Positions 7,327-15,738 of a stretch of 64,000 bases of DNA are shown here, piece after piece (positions within the stretch are counted from its first letter, which is position 1; every line of letters begins with the position of its first letter). Where the stretch lies: contig DASSBG010000008.1 of NCBI GenBank assembly GCA_035699085.1, forward strand, positions 1-64,000, in the 5' to 3' direction. The notes beneath the pieces were generated by a model. The model ran no database searches and was not told the origin of the DNA. It saw only the letters and a program-made list of their open reading frames with translations. A program made the position numbers and the translations under genes. The stretch is from DASSBG01 sp035699085. Lineage in GTDB: Bacteria; Pseudomonadota; Gammaproteobacteria; Xanthomonadales; Rhodanobacteraceae.

Positions 7327-8049
7327 TCAGCGGGCGGCCGCAGCCGCGCAGTCGAAGCCGCCGGGGTAGTCGGCGGCGGTGTAGTTGGGTAGCAGGCGCA
7401 GCAGGATGCGATCGACGTACGTGCGGTTCTGGCGCACGTTGGCGGGGGCACGGCGGCGGTCCGGGGTGTCGGCGACGCTGCCCCACCACTCGTCCGCCAG
7501 GCACACGCGGCAGTGGGCGACGTCGACCGGCTTCGCACGGCACACGGCCTGGTCGCGGGCTCGCCAGCCTGCGCCGCCGTTGTAGCCGCTCAGGCCGAAG
7601 GCCCAGTCGTCACACTCGGTGCGGCCCTGCACGGCGGCCGTCAGCTCGTGCATGTAGCGCACCTGCGCGGCGATGGCCCACTTCCAGTTGCCCGGGTCGG
7701 CCGGGCCCAGCGCCTTCGGGTAGCGGAGCGCAAGGTCGCGCGCGGTCGCCGGCATGAACTGCGTCAGGCCGATAGCGCCGACGCCGGAGCGCGCATCCGG
7801 CCGGCAGGCGGACTCGGCCTGCACCTGCGCCGCGAGCACCGCCACCGGCGCGTTGGGGCCGAACACCTCGAAGGCTTGGCGCTCCAGCGTGCGCTGGTAC
7901 ATGCGGCAGGCTTCGGGCACGCCGCCGGCGGCCGCCAGGTTGAACACGCCGGCGATCGCCGCGGCCAGCGACAGGCCGAGGGCGGCGCCGGTGACAATCG
8001 CGATCAGCCAGGCCGCCCAGGCGGGCGGTGTGCGCGCGCGCGTCGTCAT
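7327..8049 (-). CDS. lytic transglycosylase endolysin (SLT domain) with signal anchor
   Basis: Cleaves peptidoglycan in the periplasm for cell lysis. The 240-aa product has a hydrophobic segment at about 11-38 that can act as a signal-anchor-release sequence. An SLT (GH23) domain follows: catalytic Glu79 in QVQAES, GAIGLTQFMPAT at 92-102 and LSGYNGGAGW near 152. Cys pairs in the C-terminal half may form periplasmic disulfides. It lies between holin-like genes and spanins, as in a standard lysis cassette. Confidence 0.85.
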   Translation of the reverse strand: MTTRARTPPAWAAWLIAIVTGAALGLSLAAAIAGVFNLAAAGGVPEACRMYQRTLERQAFEVFGPNAPVAVLAAQVQAESACRPDARSGVGAIGLTQFMPATARDLALRYPKALGPADPGNWKWAIAAQVRYMHELTAAVQGRTECDDWAFGLSGYNGGAGWRARDQAVCRAKPVDVAHCRVCLADEWWGSVADTPDRRRAPANVRQNRTYVDRILLRLLPNYTAADYPGGFDCAAAAAR

Positions 8050-8050
8050 G

Positions 8051-8350
8051 TCAGACGCTCACGCAGGCGGCGAAAGCGAAGCCTGCCAGCAGCACCGCGC
8101 GGGCCAGGTGCTGGATCGCCGCCGCGGTCGGCGTGCCGGCGCCGCTGGGGTCGATCTTGCACACGTCCCGGCTCACCCGGTAGCCGCCCCACACGCTCGC
8201 GGCAATGGTGGCCAGCGCGCCGAGCTTGCGCACGCTGTACTGGCTCAGGCCCAGCCAGGGGCCGAGGTTGTCGAAGCCCCACAGCACCAGGGCGGCCGCC
8301 AGCAGCCAGAGGATGCCGCGGTGAAAGTTGCGCCACGCGATGTTCATCAC
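8051..8350 (-). CDS. putative holin, three hydrophobic segments
   Basis: 99 aa with hydrophobic stretches GILWLLAAALVLWGF, KLGALATIAASVWGGY and a C-terminal AVLLAGFAFAACVSV. It ends one base before the endolysin gene starts. Small size, multiple membrane segments and position support a holin, but no family motif was identified. Confidence 0.6.
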   Translation of the reverse strand: MMNIAWRNFHRGILWLLAAALVLWGFDNLGPWLGLSQYSVRKLGALATIAASVWGGYRVSRDVCKIDPSGAGTPTAAAIQHLARAVLLAGFAFAACVSV

Positions 8351-8574
8351 TTGAATAGCCCCTGCAACATGCCGCCGAGGTTGTGCAGCGTGTAGCCCAG
8401 CGCCAGCGCCAGCCCCAGCAGTACGCCGCGGCCCATGCGGAAGCGGCCCTCCACTTCCTGGAGGCGTCGTTCCAGCCCGTCAATCTGCAGGCTGGTGGCG
8501 GTCAGCTGCTTGGTGAGCTGCTGGACGGACTCAATGAGCCTGCCGTACTGCACCGGGTTCATTTGTTCATCCAT
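8347..8574 (-). CDS. XhlA-like membrane-anchored coiled-coil protein, lysis-associated
   Basis: The 75-aa product has an N-terminal heptad-rich helix (SVQQLTKQLTATSLQIDGLE) and one C-terminal transmembrane segment (VLLGLALALGYTL). This resembles haemolysin XhlA-type accessory lysis proteins. It overlaps the next gene by 4 bases and opens the lysis cassette. Confidence 0.6.
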   Translation of the reverse strand: MDEQMNPVQYGRLIESVQQLTKQLTATSLQIDGLERRLQEVEGRFRMGRGVLLGLALALGYTLHNLGGMLQGLFK

Positions 8575-8704
8575 CGCTGGCCTCGTCGGCGGTAGGAAAG
8601 AAGTGGCGGGTCACCGTCGCAGGAGTCGTGCACCCGGCCCCGACACGTATGCACGGCTTGTCGGGGGTCCCGGCCAGGCCTCCAAACAGGACCCGTCCGG
8701 TTGG

Positions 8705-10141
8705 TCACATCGTGTAGTTGTCAGTGACCGTGCAATCGAGCGTGAGCGTGTCGGTGCCGTCGTCCACGACGCAGCGCAGGGTCATCGAATAATTGGCGGT
8801 GTCGAAGCGCGCCCGGTTCGCGGTGATGGCGCAGCTGCTGCCGCTCGGGCTCAGCGTGAAGTGCGCGGTGTCTCCGCTGAGCTTTGTGAACGTGTAGGTC
8901 TTTGCACTGTTTCCGCCGCTGACATCGGCGACCGCCGTGCCGATGTTCGTGTTGCCGGCGAATACCGCTGAGCCGCTGACATCATCCATGCTGCCGGTCA
9001 TCGCGGTGTAGGGCACATCCTCGACCGTCAGCGTGGCCTGCGCCGTGCGCGTAATGCTGTGGCCGCTGGCGTCACTGACAACGCATGTGATCGTCGCGGT
9101 GTGCGTGCCAACATCGAGCGTGTAGGCGCTCACGTCGCCGGTCGAATCCTGCGCGTTGTCGCTGGACACCTGCCACGTCGTGTCGTCGTTGCCGCTGATG
9201 CTCCAGGCGAACGACCGGGGCGCGTCGCCACCTGCGATGTCGGCCGTGCTGATGCCGACCTCCTGCATCACGTTCGCCGGGATGCCGAGCTGGTAGCTGC
9301 CGTTCACCGCACTGATGCTGCCGCTCATGGGTACATAGGATGCCGTGCGGGTGGCGGTCGCGGTGCTGTGCAGCGTGATGCTGCTGGTCCCGTCGCTGAC
9401 GACGCAGGTCACTTGCCCTGTATACGTGCCGACCGGCTCACTGGCCTGCGTGACCGTCGCCGTTGACCCGCTGCCGCTGATGGCGAACCCGGCGCCGCTG
9501 ATGCTCCATATGTAGCTCTTGCTGCTGCCGCCGCCGCTGACGCTGGCGGTAACAGTGCCGACCGTGAACGCGCCGGTGCCGACAGTGCTGCCGCTCACAT
9601 CGGTCAGCGACCCCGACATTGGCAGGTACGAGGCGTCCGTCGTGTAGATGATGTTGAGATCCTTTGTCACCGACATACCGCCGTCCGTCACGGTCACGCG
9701 CACAGTGCCGGTCCTGGTCTGGTTGTAGCCGGTGAGGTAGTTACTGCGGATCGAGCGCGCCCAGCCGCTATCGCCACCTGACGTGAACGGAGCTGTGGAG
9801 CCCACCGGGAAGAAAAACGGGCTGCCCGAGATGACCTCAATCGTGCAGGTGGCCGCCGCGCTGGCTCCTGTTTGCACCGCGATTGCGGAGCCTGACATGC
9901 CGTAGTACGGCTTGTCGGTCACAAGCACATTGCCATCGGCGTCGGGGTAGTGCGGGGTCGAGCTGGAGCCGCCTCGGAAGAACGAGCGCGAAAGGTCGAT
10001 CGACAGCGCGGAAAACAACAGCCGGTTGACGCCGCCCTGGCCGTACCACAGTCGCTTGCACGTCCGCCGCGTGCCGCCGTCCTGATAGTGCAGCGCCTTC
10101 AGCGTGCGACGGGTGCCTCCCTGCTGGTAGAAGCCGGGCAT
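8705..10141 (-). CDS. Ig-like domain tail/surface protein
   Basis: 478 aa. The N-terminus has three copies of a roughly 14-residue unit (YQQGGTRRTLKALH, YQDGGTRRTCKRLW, YGQGGVNRLLFSAL). The rest is three or more beta-rich Ig-like modules, each introduced by PMSGSLTDVSGS, PMSGSISAVNGS or AMTGSMDDVSGS and containing TATVTCVVSD-type strands. Such Ig-like arrays decorate phage tails and bind cell-surface glycans. It is the last structural gene before lysis and abuts the fibre gene (1-base overlap). The 110-base gap to the next gene (8596-8704) holds no gene. Confidence 0.75.
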   Translation of the reverse strand: MPGFYQQGGTRRTLKALHYQDGGTRRTCKRLWYGQGGVNRLLFSALSIDLSRSFFRGGSSSTPHYPDADGNVLVTDKPYYGMSGSAIAVQTGASAAATCTIEVISGSPFFFPVGSTAPFTSGGDSGWARSIRSNYLTGYNQTRTGTVRVTVTDGGMSVTKDLNIIYTTDASYLPMSGSLTDVSGSTVGTGAFTVGTVTASVSGGGSSKSYIWSISGAGFAISGSGSTATVTQASEPVGTYTGQVTCVVSDGTSSITLHSTATATRTASYVPMSGSISAVNGSYQLGIPANVMQEVGISTADIAGGDAPRSFAWSISGNDDTTWQVSSDNAQDSTGDVSAYTLDVGTHTATITCVVSDASGHSITRTAQATLTVEDVPYTAMTGSMDDVSGSAVFAGNTNIGTAVADVSGGNSAKTYTFTKLSGDTAHFTLSPSGSSCAITANRARFDTANYSMTLRCVVDDGTDTLTLDCTVTDNYTM

Positions 10142-10731
10142 CAGGCGTACTCGAAATACAGCTCGCCATCGGCGAGGGTGCCGGGAGCGGCCGACGAGAC
10201 GGAGAACTTGTTGATGGCGGCGCCGCCGGGCAGCAGCAAGCCGCCATTGGCACGCAGCTGCGTGCCAATGCTGACGATGCCATTCGACAGAGAGATAGAG
10301 AACGGTCGCAGGCCGTTCCAGCTGCCGTTGACATCGCCCACGTTCGTCAGCAGCAGGTAGAAGGTCGCAGAGTCCTTCCGGGCGATGACTCCATAAGAGC
10401 CCGGCCCGAACGTCATGCGGAAGGCATTCGCCGAAGATGATGCGACCTCCCCCGTGAATGCTGCGCCGCTCAGATTGGCTTTTGCGGCCAGCGCGGCCGA
10501 CATATCGGCTGCGAAATTGGCATCGTCCGCCAGCGCGTCCGCGAGCTCTTGCAGCGTGTTGAGCTGCCCCGGCGCCGCGCCGACCACCGCATCGATAGCG
10601 GCGGTGATGGCGGCGGTTACGAACGCCGAGGTCGCGAGCCGCGTGGTGTTGTCGCCGGGCAGCGGCGACGGCGCGCTCACCGGCCCGGCGAAGTCAGCTC
10701 CTTGTTGGAACTGCAGTGGCTTGCTGGCCAC
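10141..10731 (-). CDS. phage tail fibre protein
   Basis: 196 aa. Contains NTTRLATSAFVTAAI and LNTLQELADALADDANFAA, segments that recur in phage tail fibres and side-tail fibres, followed by a beta-rich C-terminus. It is in a run of fibre genes between capsid and lysis modules. A host-recognition role is inferred. Confidence 0.78.
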   Translation of the reverse strand: MASKPLQFQQGADFAGPVSAPSPLPGDNTTRLATSAFVTAAITAAIDAVVGAAPGQLNTLQELADALADDANFAADMSAALAAKANLSGAAFTGEVASSSANAFRMTFGPGSYGVIARKDSATFYLLLTNVGDVNGSWNGLRPFSISLSNGIVSIGTQLRANGGLLLPGGAAINKFSVSSAAPGTLADGELYFEYA

Positions 10732-10736
10732 CTGCG

Positions 10737-11834
10737 CTACGCTCCGATGACGGTGACGCGGTAGGCGCCATTGGCGGGCGCGGTCACGAAGTCAACCGTG
10801 ACCGTGGTGGTGGAGGTGGCCGTGACGGCCGCGACTTCGATCTGGTGCGTGGCGGTGTCGCGCATCTGCACGATCACGTCGCGGGTGCCGAGGTTGTGGA
10901 CGACAGCAAAGCTGGTGGTACTGCCGTCGCCGATGGTGGCGCTGTAGATGCGCGGCACCGTGGCGTCAACCGCCACGCCGCCGGCACCGACGTCGATGCC
11001 GCCGCCGCTGGCCGGCTTGACGCTGAAGGTGTTGCCGCTGAGGTTCAGGCCATTGCCGTTTGTGTAGCTCTGGCCGGCGGCGAACTGCACCCAGTTCTGG
11101 TCGCTGGTGCCCACCACCACCGGGTCGGCGGTCTGCAGGTACCACTGGCTGGCGGCGTTGGCGGTGCCGCCCTGCACGAACACCAGCGCGCCGCTGCTGA
11201 GCGTGCCCTGGTCGGCGTCGGCCGCCCGGCTCCACGCCCCGGCGGCAACAATCCAGATGCCGTTCTCCGTGGCGTCGGTCTGGTTCTTGGCAAGCACGCG
11301 GTCGCCGACGGCGCAGGCGACGCTGTCGATGGTCTGCGCACCGGACAGGGTGAGGTCGCCGGTGCTGGCGGCGACGACGGAGTCTTTCGGGTCCAGGCCA
11401 GCCGCGGCGGTCTGCACCTGCGCGTCAACGTACGACTTGGGCGCGGCGTCGGCATCGCTGGTTGGCGTGGCGACGTTGGTGAGCCGCTGGCTGTTGATGT
11501 TCAGCGCGGACGTGGGGGCGGCGAACTGGTCCAGCCGGTACGTCTGCACCACCGCCGCCAGGTCGCTGATGGTGCTGGCGGGCTGGGTGCCGGTGTGGTT
11601 GGCGCGCGCCAGCGGGTTCGTTGCCAGCGCGGCAATCGGGATGTTGGTCGCCTTGCGCGCGTCGAGCGGCACCCACTCGCTGCCGTTGTAGTAGCGGCCC
11701 GTGACCAGCGCGGTGTCGAAGTAGACGCGGCCGACAGCGGAGGTGGGCGCGGTCGCCAGGCTTTGGAGCGCGGCGTTGCGCAGCTCCTGCCCATTGAGGT
11801 TGATCGGAACAAGAAACTTCTGTTCAACGGCCAT
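10737..11834 (-). CDS. phage tail/head fibre protein
   Basis: 365 aa starting MAVEQKFLVPINLNGQELRN. Typical fibre signatures are NHTGTQPASTISDLAA and DADAAPKSYVDAQVQ, with ENGIWIV and a QWYLQTAD middle domain. The C-terminal module (HNLGTRDVIVQMRD to the end) resembles the C-terminus of the protein encoded at 11850-12266, suggesting a shared attachment or trimerisation domain. Confidence 0.8.
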   Translation of the reverse strand: MAVEQKFLVPINLNGQELRNAALQSLATAPTSAVGRVYFDTALVTGRYYNGSEWVPLDARKATNIPIAALATNPLARANHTGTQPASTISDLAAVVQTYRLDQFAAPTSALNINSQRLTNVATPTSDADAAPKSYVDAQVQTAAAGLDPKDSVVAASTGDLTLSGAQTIDSVACAVGDRVLAKNQTDATENGIWIVAAGAWSRAADADQGTLSSGALVFVQGGTANAASQWYLQTADPVVVGTSDQNWVQFAAGQSYTNGNGLNLSGNTFSVKPASGGGIDVGAGGVAVDATVPRIYSATIGDGSTTSFAVVHNLGTRDVIVQMRDTATHQIEVAAVTATSTTTVTVDFVTAPANGAYRVTVIGA

Positions 11835-11849
11835 CGTCGGGGCGCCTCG

Positions 11850-12266
11850 TCAGTTCAGGTAAGCCGTGCCGGCGAACGGCGCGGCGAAGTCGATGCGCAG
11901 GGCTTTGGTCGACAGGTGCGTCACCACGCCCACCACGCTGGTACCGGCCGAATCGACCACGTCGACCGCCGGGTGCTTGCCGAGGTTGTGCGTCACCAGC
12001 CACGACGCGCTGGGCGTGCTCTGCGTAAACTCGAAGTTGGTGTCGCCGCTCTGGCCAGGCGGCCCCTGCACGCCCATCTGGCCCACTTCCACCACGCGCT
12101 GCTCGCCGGTGGTGACGGTGGCGCGCGCGGTCGGGGTCTTTACCGTGGTGCCGCGCGCACCGCCTTGAATCTTGGCGACGGTGTCGCGGTCCAGCGTCAC
12201 CACGGTGGTGCCGCCGCCGCGCACCACCACCGGGCGCGTGCCGCCTTGAATCGTGACGGTGGTCAT
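11850..12266 (-). CDS. short fibre protein with collagen-like segment
   Basis: 138 aa. It has an N-terminal repeat (TIQGGTRPV, KIQGGARGTTV), a brief collagen-like GVQGPPGQSG, and a beta-rich C-terminal module (HNLGKHPAVDVVDSAG) shared with the neighbouring fibre. It is encoded with a 4-base overlap to the upstream gene. Probably a virion fibre or adaptor. Confidence 0.72.
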   Translation of the reverse strand: MTTVTIQGGTRPVVVRGGGTTVVTLDRDTVAKIQGGARGTTVKTPTARATVTTGEQRVVEVGQMGVQGPPGQSGDTNFEFTQSTPSASWLVTHNLGKHPAVDVVDSAGTSVVGVVTHLSTKALRIDFAAPFAGTAYLN

Positions 12267-12694
12267 GCGGTGGTGCGCGCCGGCAGGAAGGTGCAGCGCC
12301 CCTCAACCGCAGGGATCGCGTAGCCGGTGGTCTTGTTGACCAGGATGATGCTCCAGTACAGCCGCGTCTTCGCGTTGTTGGGCGACACCACCCACAGGTC
12401 CTCAAGCCGCACCTGCTGGATGATGTTGCCGTTGGTGGGCGTGGGGATGCTGAAAGCCTCCACCACCGTCCAGCTGGGCGCTTCGGCGAAGTAGCCGGCC
12501 GTGGTCAGTTGCAGCACCGGCGGAGGCAGCACCGCGTTCGTGCGCTTGGGCGCGCGGTCGGGGCGCAGCTGCGCGATCGCGTCGTAGCCGGTGAGGTCCA
12601 GCGGCGTGCCGTCCTCGTCCGCCAGCGTGATGGATTCCTCCCACGTCAGCCCGAGTTGGACGACGGGGGAATAGGTGCCGAACTGGCGGGCCAT
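12263..12694 (-). CDS. virion protein, probable beta-sandwich (fibre-associated)
   Basis: 143 aa beginning MARQFGTYSPVVQLGLTWEES and continuing ADEDGTPLDLTGYDAIAQLR, a pattern seen in phage baseplate or BppU-like N-terminal domains. No membrane segment. Sits between the head adaptor and fibre genes. Confidence 0.62.
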   Translation of the reverse strand: MARQFGTYSPVVQLGLTWEESITLADEDGTPLDLTGYDAIAQLRPDRAPKRTNAVLPPPVLQLTTAGYFAEAPSWTVVEAFSIPTPTNGNIIQQVRLEDLWVVSPNNAKTRLYWSIILVNKTTGYAIPAVEGRCTFLPARTTA

Positions 12695-12704
12695 GCGCGC
12701 GCTC

Positions 12705-13388
12705 CTAGAACATCACCGCGTGGCGCACGCGGGTTGGCGTGGCGCCCCAAAGCGCGATTTCGCGCAGGGTTGGGCGCTCGCCGAAGGCTTCGGCGAACAG
12801 GTTGAGGTGCCGCCCGGCGGCGGCCAGGTCCTGCGCCTCGGCGTCCTTCTTCTGGTAGGCCTCGTAGCAGATCCAGTGCACCAGGTCCTCGGCGTTGGGC
12901 AGTGCCAGCACCGGCTCGTCGGTTTCGCCCACCAGCTGCTCGTCTTCGCTGGGCATCCGCCACACGCGAAGCCGCAGCGTGTCGTCGGCCGCGGGCGTGG
13001 GGAACAGCCGCAGCAGGTTCTGGCGCAGGCCCACCACGCAGGCCCAGGGCGTGCCCTGCTCGTTGCGCTCGGCCCAGCCCGGCTCCAGCCGGTCGAGGCT
13101 GGCGGCGTCCAGCAGGCGCAGGCCGTGGCAGCGGCCGCCAGCCAGCGCGGCCGCCTGCACGGCGAGAATCACCGGGTCGATCGCCACGCTGGCCTCGCCG
13201 GCGGTCACCGCCACCTGGCACAGCTCGGCGTTGCCCTCGGCGTCGTCCTTCAGCGTGCGCGTGCGGATGCAAACCTCGCGCACGGCATTGTTGGCCCAGC
13301 GGTCCAGCTCCTCGTCACTCCAGAGCGTGGGCTCAACGGTGTCGTCCAGCCGGGCCCGGGCCGCGGCGCGAAGCTCGCCGAGGTTCAT
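12705..13388 (-). CDS. head-tail adaptor protein (DUF6682-like)
   Basis: 227 aa, N-terminus MNLGELRAAARARLDD, then LWSDEELDRWANNAVREVCI and a helical core ending in LNLFAEAFGERPTLREIALW. This matches the phage adaptor family found next to N4-type capsid genes. It should bind the portal ring and extend the connector. Confidence 0.75.
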   Translation of the reverse strand: MNLGELRAAARARLDDTVEPTLWSDEELDRWANNAVREVCIRTRTLKDDAEGNAELCQVAVTAGEASVAIDPVILAVQAAALAGGRCHGLRLLDAASLDRLEPGWAERNEQGTPWACVVGLRQNLLRLFPTPAADDTLRLRVWRMPSEDEQLVGETDEPVLALPNAEDLVHWICYEAYQKKDAEAQDLAAAGRHLNLFAEAFGERPTLREIALWGATPTRVRHAVMF

Positions 13389-13389
13389 G

Positions 13390-13884
13390 TCACTCGGTCA
13401 AGCCGGACTGTGCTGCGCCTTCCAGCGCGCCGTTGAGCAGGTCCAGCACGTTCTTGCGCTGCTTGCCGCCCTCGGCCGCCTCCATTTCCACGGCCACGCG
13501 CAGCACGGCCAGGCTGGAGACATTGCCGATGGCCTTGCCGATGACACTGGCGTTGCCCTCCAGCAGCCCGGCGGCCTCGGCCTCGAGCGGTCCACGCTCC
13601 GGCGCCTCGGTATCGCCCTCGCCAGTGCCGGCGGCGTCGCCAGCGGCGCCCTCACCGGCGGGCGGGGTATCGACCGGCGCGGCCGGCACCGGCTCGCGCT
13701 TCAGCGCGGATACGCCGTACTGCGCGAAGTGGCGGTTGGCCAGCAGGCACTTCACCGCGCGGGCGTCGTGCACGTCGGCCACGTAGGTCCCGTCACCCTG
13801 GCGGGTGAAGCTGTATTGGGTGCCGTGCACCGTGACGTGACGCACGTCGGCGTGGCGCGGTTTGATCAGGGAAACGATTTTCAT
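13390..13884 (-). CDS. conserved phage virion-module protein
   Basis: 164 aa. Small beta N-terminal domain (MKIVSLIKPRHADVRHVTVH), low-complexity Pro/Ala/Gly/Glu linker (about 65-95), and a helical C-terminus (VLRVAVEMEAAEGGKQRKNV). Immediately precedes the adaptor gene. Possibly head completion; family not recognised. Confidence 0.6.
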   Translation of the reverse strand: MKIVSLIKPRHADVRHVTVHGTQYSFTRQGDGTYVADVHDARAVKCLLANRHFAQYGVSALKREPVPAAPVDTPPAGEGAAGDAAGTGEGDTEAPERGPLEAEAAGLLEGNASVIGKAIGNVSSLAVLRVAVEMEAAEGGKQRKNVLDLLNGALEGAAQSGLTE

Positions 13885-13933
13885 GGGATTCCTCGCGACT
13901 CAGTGGTCCACCGCTGGTTGACCACTGAACGAA

Positions 13934-13963
13934 AGCACCGGCCACCCGAAGGTGGCCGGTGCT
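13934..13963 (-). terminator. UUCG-tetraloop hairpin, probable terminator
   Basis: A 13-bp perfect stem (AGCACCGGCCACC with its complement) around CGAA, which is UUCG in the minus-strand RNA, followed by a short T-rich tail. It lies in the 120-base gap after the 14005-14463 gene. Confidence 0.65.
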
Positions 13964-14004
13964 CAAAAGCGGGCGTCGTGCCCGCGGCCCTGTGCAGGTC
14001 AAAC

Positions 14005-14463
14005 TCAGCCGTCGATGTCAGCGTTGTAGGCGCGGAACACCAAGTTGGCGACGATGGCGCCGCTCACGTTGGCGGTGGCCGCCGGGGCGGTCAGCGTCAA
14101 CAGCAGTGGCACGTCCTCATCGGGGCTGCCGACCGTCACGTCCAGCAGCTCGCCCGCTCCCAGCGCCACCGCGGCGCCGCCGTCCTGCGCGCCCTTCAAC
14201 ACATCGGCGTCGTCGGCGGTGCCGAGCGTGTAGGTCGCGGTCGCCGCTCCGTTGGAGTCCAGTTGGGGGATGCTGACAGTGGACAGGTGCGGGACCAACA
14301 CGTGTCCGGCCGGCACCACCGCGAACGACAGCACGTCGCCGTTGGCCAGTGCGGCCGGGCCGTAGTCCGCGGCCAGGTTGAAGGTCTGCTTGTCGATGTA
14401 AAGCGCGCCGGAGGCGGCAGCGGTAATCGCCGCCCGCAGCGCGGGATTGCTGTACTTGCTCAT
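14005..14463 (-). CDS. probable capsid decoration protein
   Basis: 152 aa, alanine/valine-rich beta protein (MSKYSNPALRAAITAAASGA; ANGDVLSFAVVPAGHVLVPH; VANLVFRAYNADIDG), directly downstream of the major capsid gene and isolated between two strong hairpins. That arrangement gives it its own mRNA segment, as expected for an abundant capsid component. No family name assigned. Confidence 0.62.
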   Translation of the reverse strand: MSKYSNPALRAAITAAASGALYIDKQTFNLAADYGPAALANGDVLSFAVVPAGHVLVPHLSTVSIPQLDSNGAATATYTLGTADDADVLKGAQDGGAAVALGAGELLDVTVGSPDEDVPLLLTLTAPAATANVSGAIVANLVFRAYNADIDG

Positions 14464-14499
14464 GGGGTTCTACCTCAGGCAGATAACGCACACGGGGAA

Positions 14500-14529
14500 G
14501 CAGCCGCGGCGCCGAAGCGCCGCGGCTGC
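14500..14529 (-). terminator. UUCG-tetraloop hairpin after the capsid gene
   Basis: A perfect 13-bp stem (GCAGCCGCGGCGC with its complement) around CGAA (UUCG in the minus-strand RNA), 17 bases after the major capsid stop. The tail is only TTCCCC, so it may act as an mRNA-stabilising or processing hairpin rather than a full terminator. Confidence 0.6.
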
Positions 14530-14545
14530 CATTGGGCTGGGTGGC

Positions 14546-15652
14546 TTACGCCTCGGGGTCCTTGGCGTAGGTCACGAGGTTGTAGCTGCCGAAGTCGGCA
14601 CCCTTGAAGCGGCTCTTCTTGATGCCAAGAATCGTGCCGCTGGTGATGACCACCTGGTTGCCGCGGTCCTCGGTCTCCTCGTTCCAGTCGAAGCGCAGGC
14701 CCGAGCCCGGGGAGCCGAAGGCCATCAGCATGGCCTGGCGACCCATGAACTTGGCGATCGCGGCCGGCTGCGCCGAATCCGCACCGGCATCGTTGCGACG
14801 GATGCACACTTCGTGGCTGTGCAGCACCACGTTGTTGTACATGCCCAGCGCGCCGGTGAAGATCGGGTTGTCCGTGCCGCGGCCGTTGGCCGCCTTCTGG
14901 ATGTCCAGCCACTGCCCGGTGCTGGTGTTGGTGCGGACGTCGAACTCCTGGAACGGGTGCATCACGCACACGTACCGGTCCTCGCCGTTGATCCGCATCG
15001 GGCGCATGCGAATCTTGCCGTCGCTGCCACCACCGCTGGTCTTGGCGCGGGTCACCGCGCGGTCGATCAGTTTGAGGTTGAACTGGTCATCGTTGCTGAC
15101 GGCATCGAACGCCGTGGCGTCGCCACCAAACAGCACGTGCGCGGCGTCCGGGGCCTCCAGCGCATTGCCGGCGAAGCCGGCGTAGTCGGCATCCTCGATG
15201 AAGTCCTCGTTGATACCGCGCTGGCCGGCGAGGTAGATCATCGTCGCCTCGTCGCTCCAGCGGGCCCACCACTCGCCCATCTTGCTGCGGGCGATGGCAC
15301 GCAGATCATGCAGCGTGCGCTTGCGGGTCATGCGACCGCCGGCGTTCACGCCGCAGCGGACCTGGTCGATGCTCACCTTGTCGGTGAACGGTGCCAGCGA
15401 CTCTTCCTTGCCGCGCAGGGTGGCGTCGCCGTAGGTCGGCTTCTGCTTGAGCTGGCCGAACAGGGTGACGGTGATGGTGTCGCCGGCCTCGTTGTCGAGC
15501 TCGGTCAGCACCTGGATGGGCGTGCGCGCATCCTTGGACTTGGACATAAAGCGCGAGCCGAAGTAGCTCTCGCGGGCCATGTCGGTGAAAAGGACGGCCG
15601 ACCACCGCTTGACGGCAATCGGGTGGTTCAGGCCAACAATGGTCTGGGACAT
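14546..15652 (-). CDS. major capsid protein, N4-gp56 family
   Basis: Forms the icosahedral shell. From the ATG at 15652 (ribosome-binding site GAGGTG) the product is 368 aa: MSQTIVGLNHPIAVKRWSAV, LFTDMARESYFGSRFM, DEATMIYLAGQRGIN and VCVMHPFQEFDVR. This is the pattern of the N4-gp56/DUF4043 capsid family with its usual length. An upstream in-frame extension is proline-rich shadow and was dropped. Neighbours are scaffold and CsrA-like genes upstream and the decoration gene downstream. Confidence 0.9.
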   Translation of the reverse strand: MSQTIVGLNHPIAVKRWSAVLFTDMARESYFGSRFMSKSKDARTPIQVLTELDNEAGDTITVTLFGQLKQKPTYGDATLRGKEESLAPFTDKVSIDQVRCGVNAGGRMTRKRTLHDLRAIARSKMGEWWARWSDEATMIYLAGQRGINEDFIEDADYAGFAGNALEAPDAAHVLFGGDATAFDAVSNDDQFNLKLIDRAVTRAKTSGGGSDGKIRMRPMRINGEDRYVCVMHPFQEFDVRTNTSTGQWLDIQKAANGRGTDNPIFTGALGMYNNVVLHSHEVCIRRNDAGADSAQPAAIAKFMGRQAMLMAFGSPGSGLRFDWNEETEDRGNQVVITSGTILGIKKSRFKGADFGSYNLVTYAKDPEA

Positions 15653-15681
15653 GAGTGCACCTCGTGGTTCGGGGAGGGGTG

Positions 15682-15728
15682 GGCACTCATGCGCCGCTGG
15701 GTTTGACGCCGGCACTCATGCGCCGGCG
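15682..15728. repeat. 15-bp direct repeat with hairpin in the capsid leader
   Basis: GGCACTCATGCGCCG occurs at 15682-15696 and 15711-15725 on the plus strand, 29 bases apart, inside the 86-base leader of the capsid gene. The second copy forms a 7-bp stem (CGCCGGC/GCCGGCG). It could control capsid mRNA stability or translation. Confidence 0.4.
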
Positions 15729-15738
15729 GGTTGGTTCG

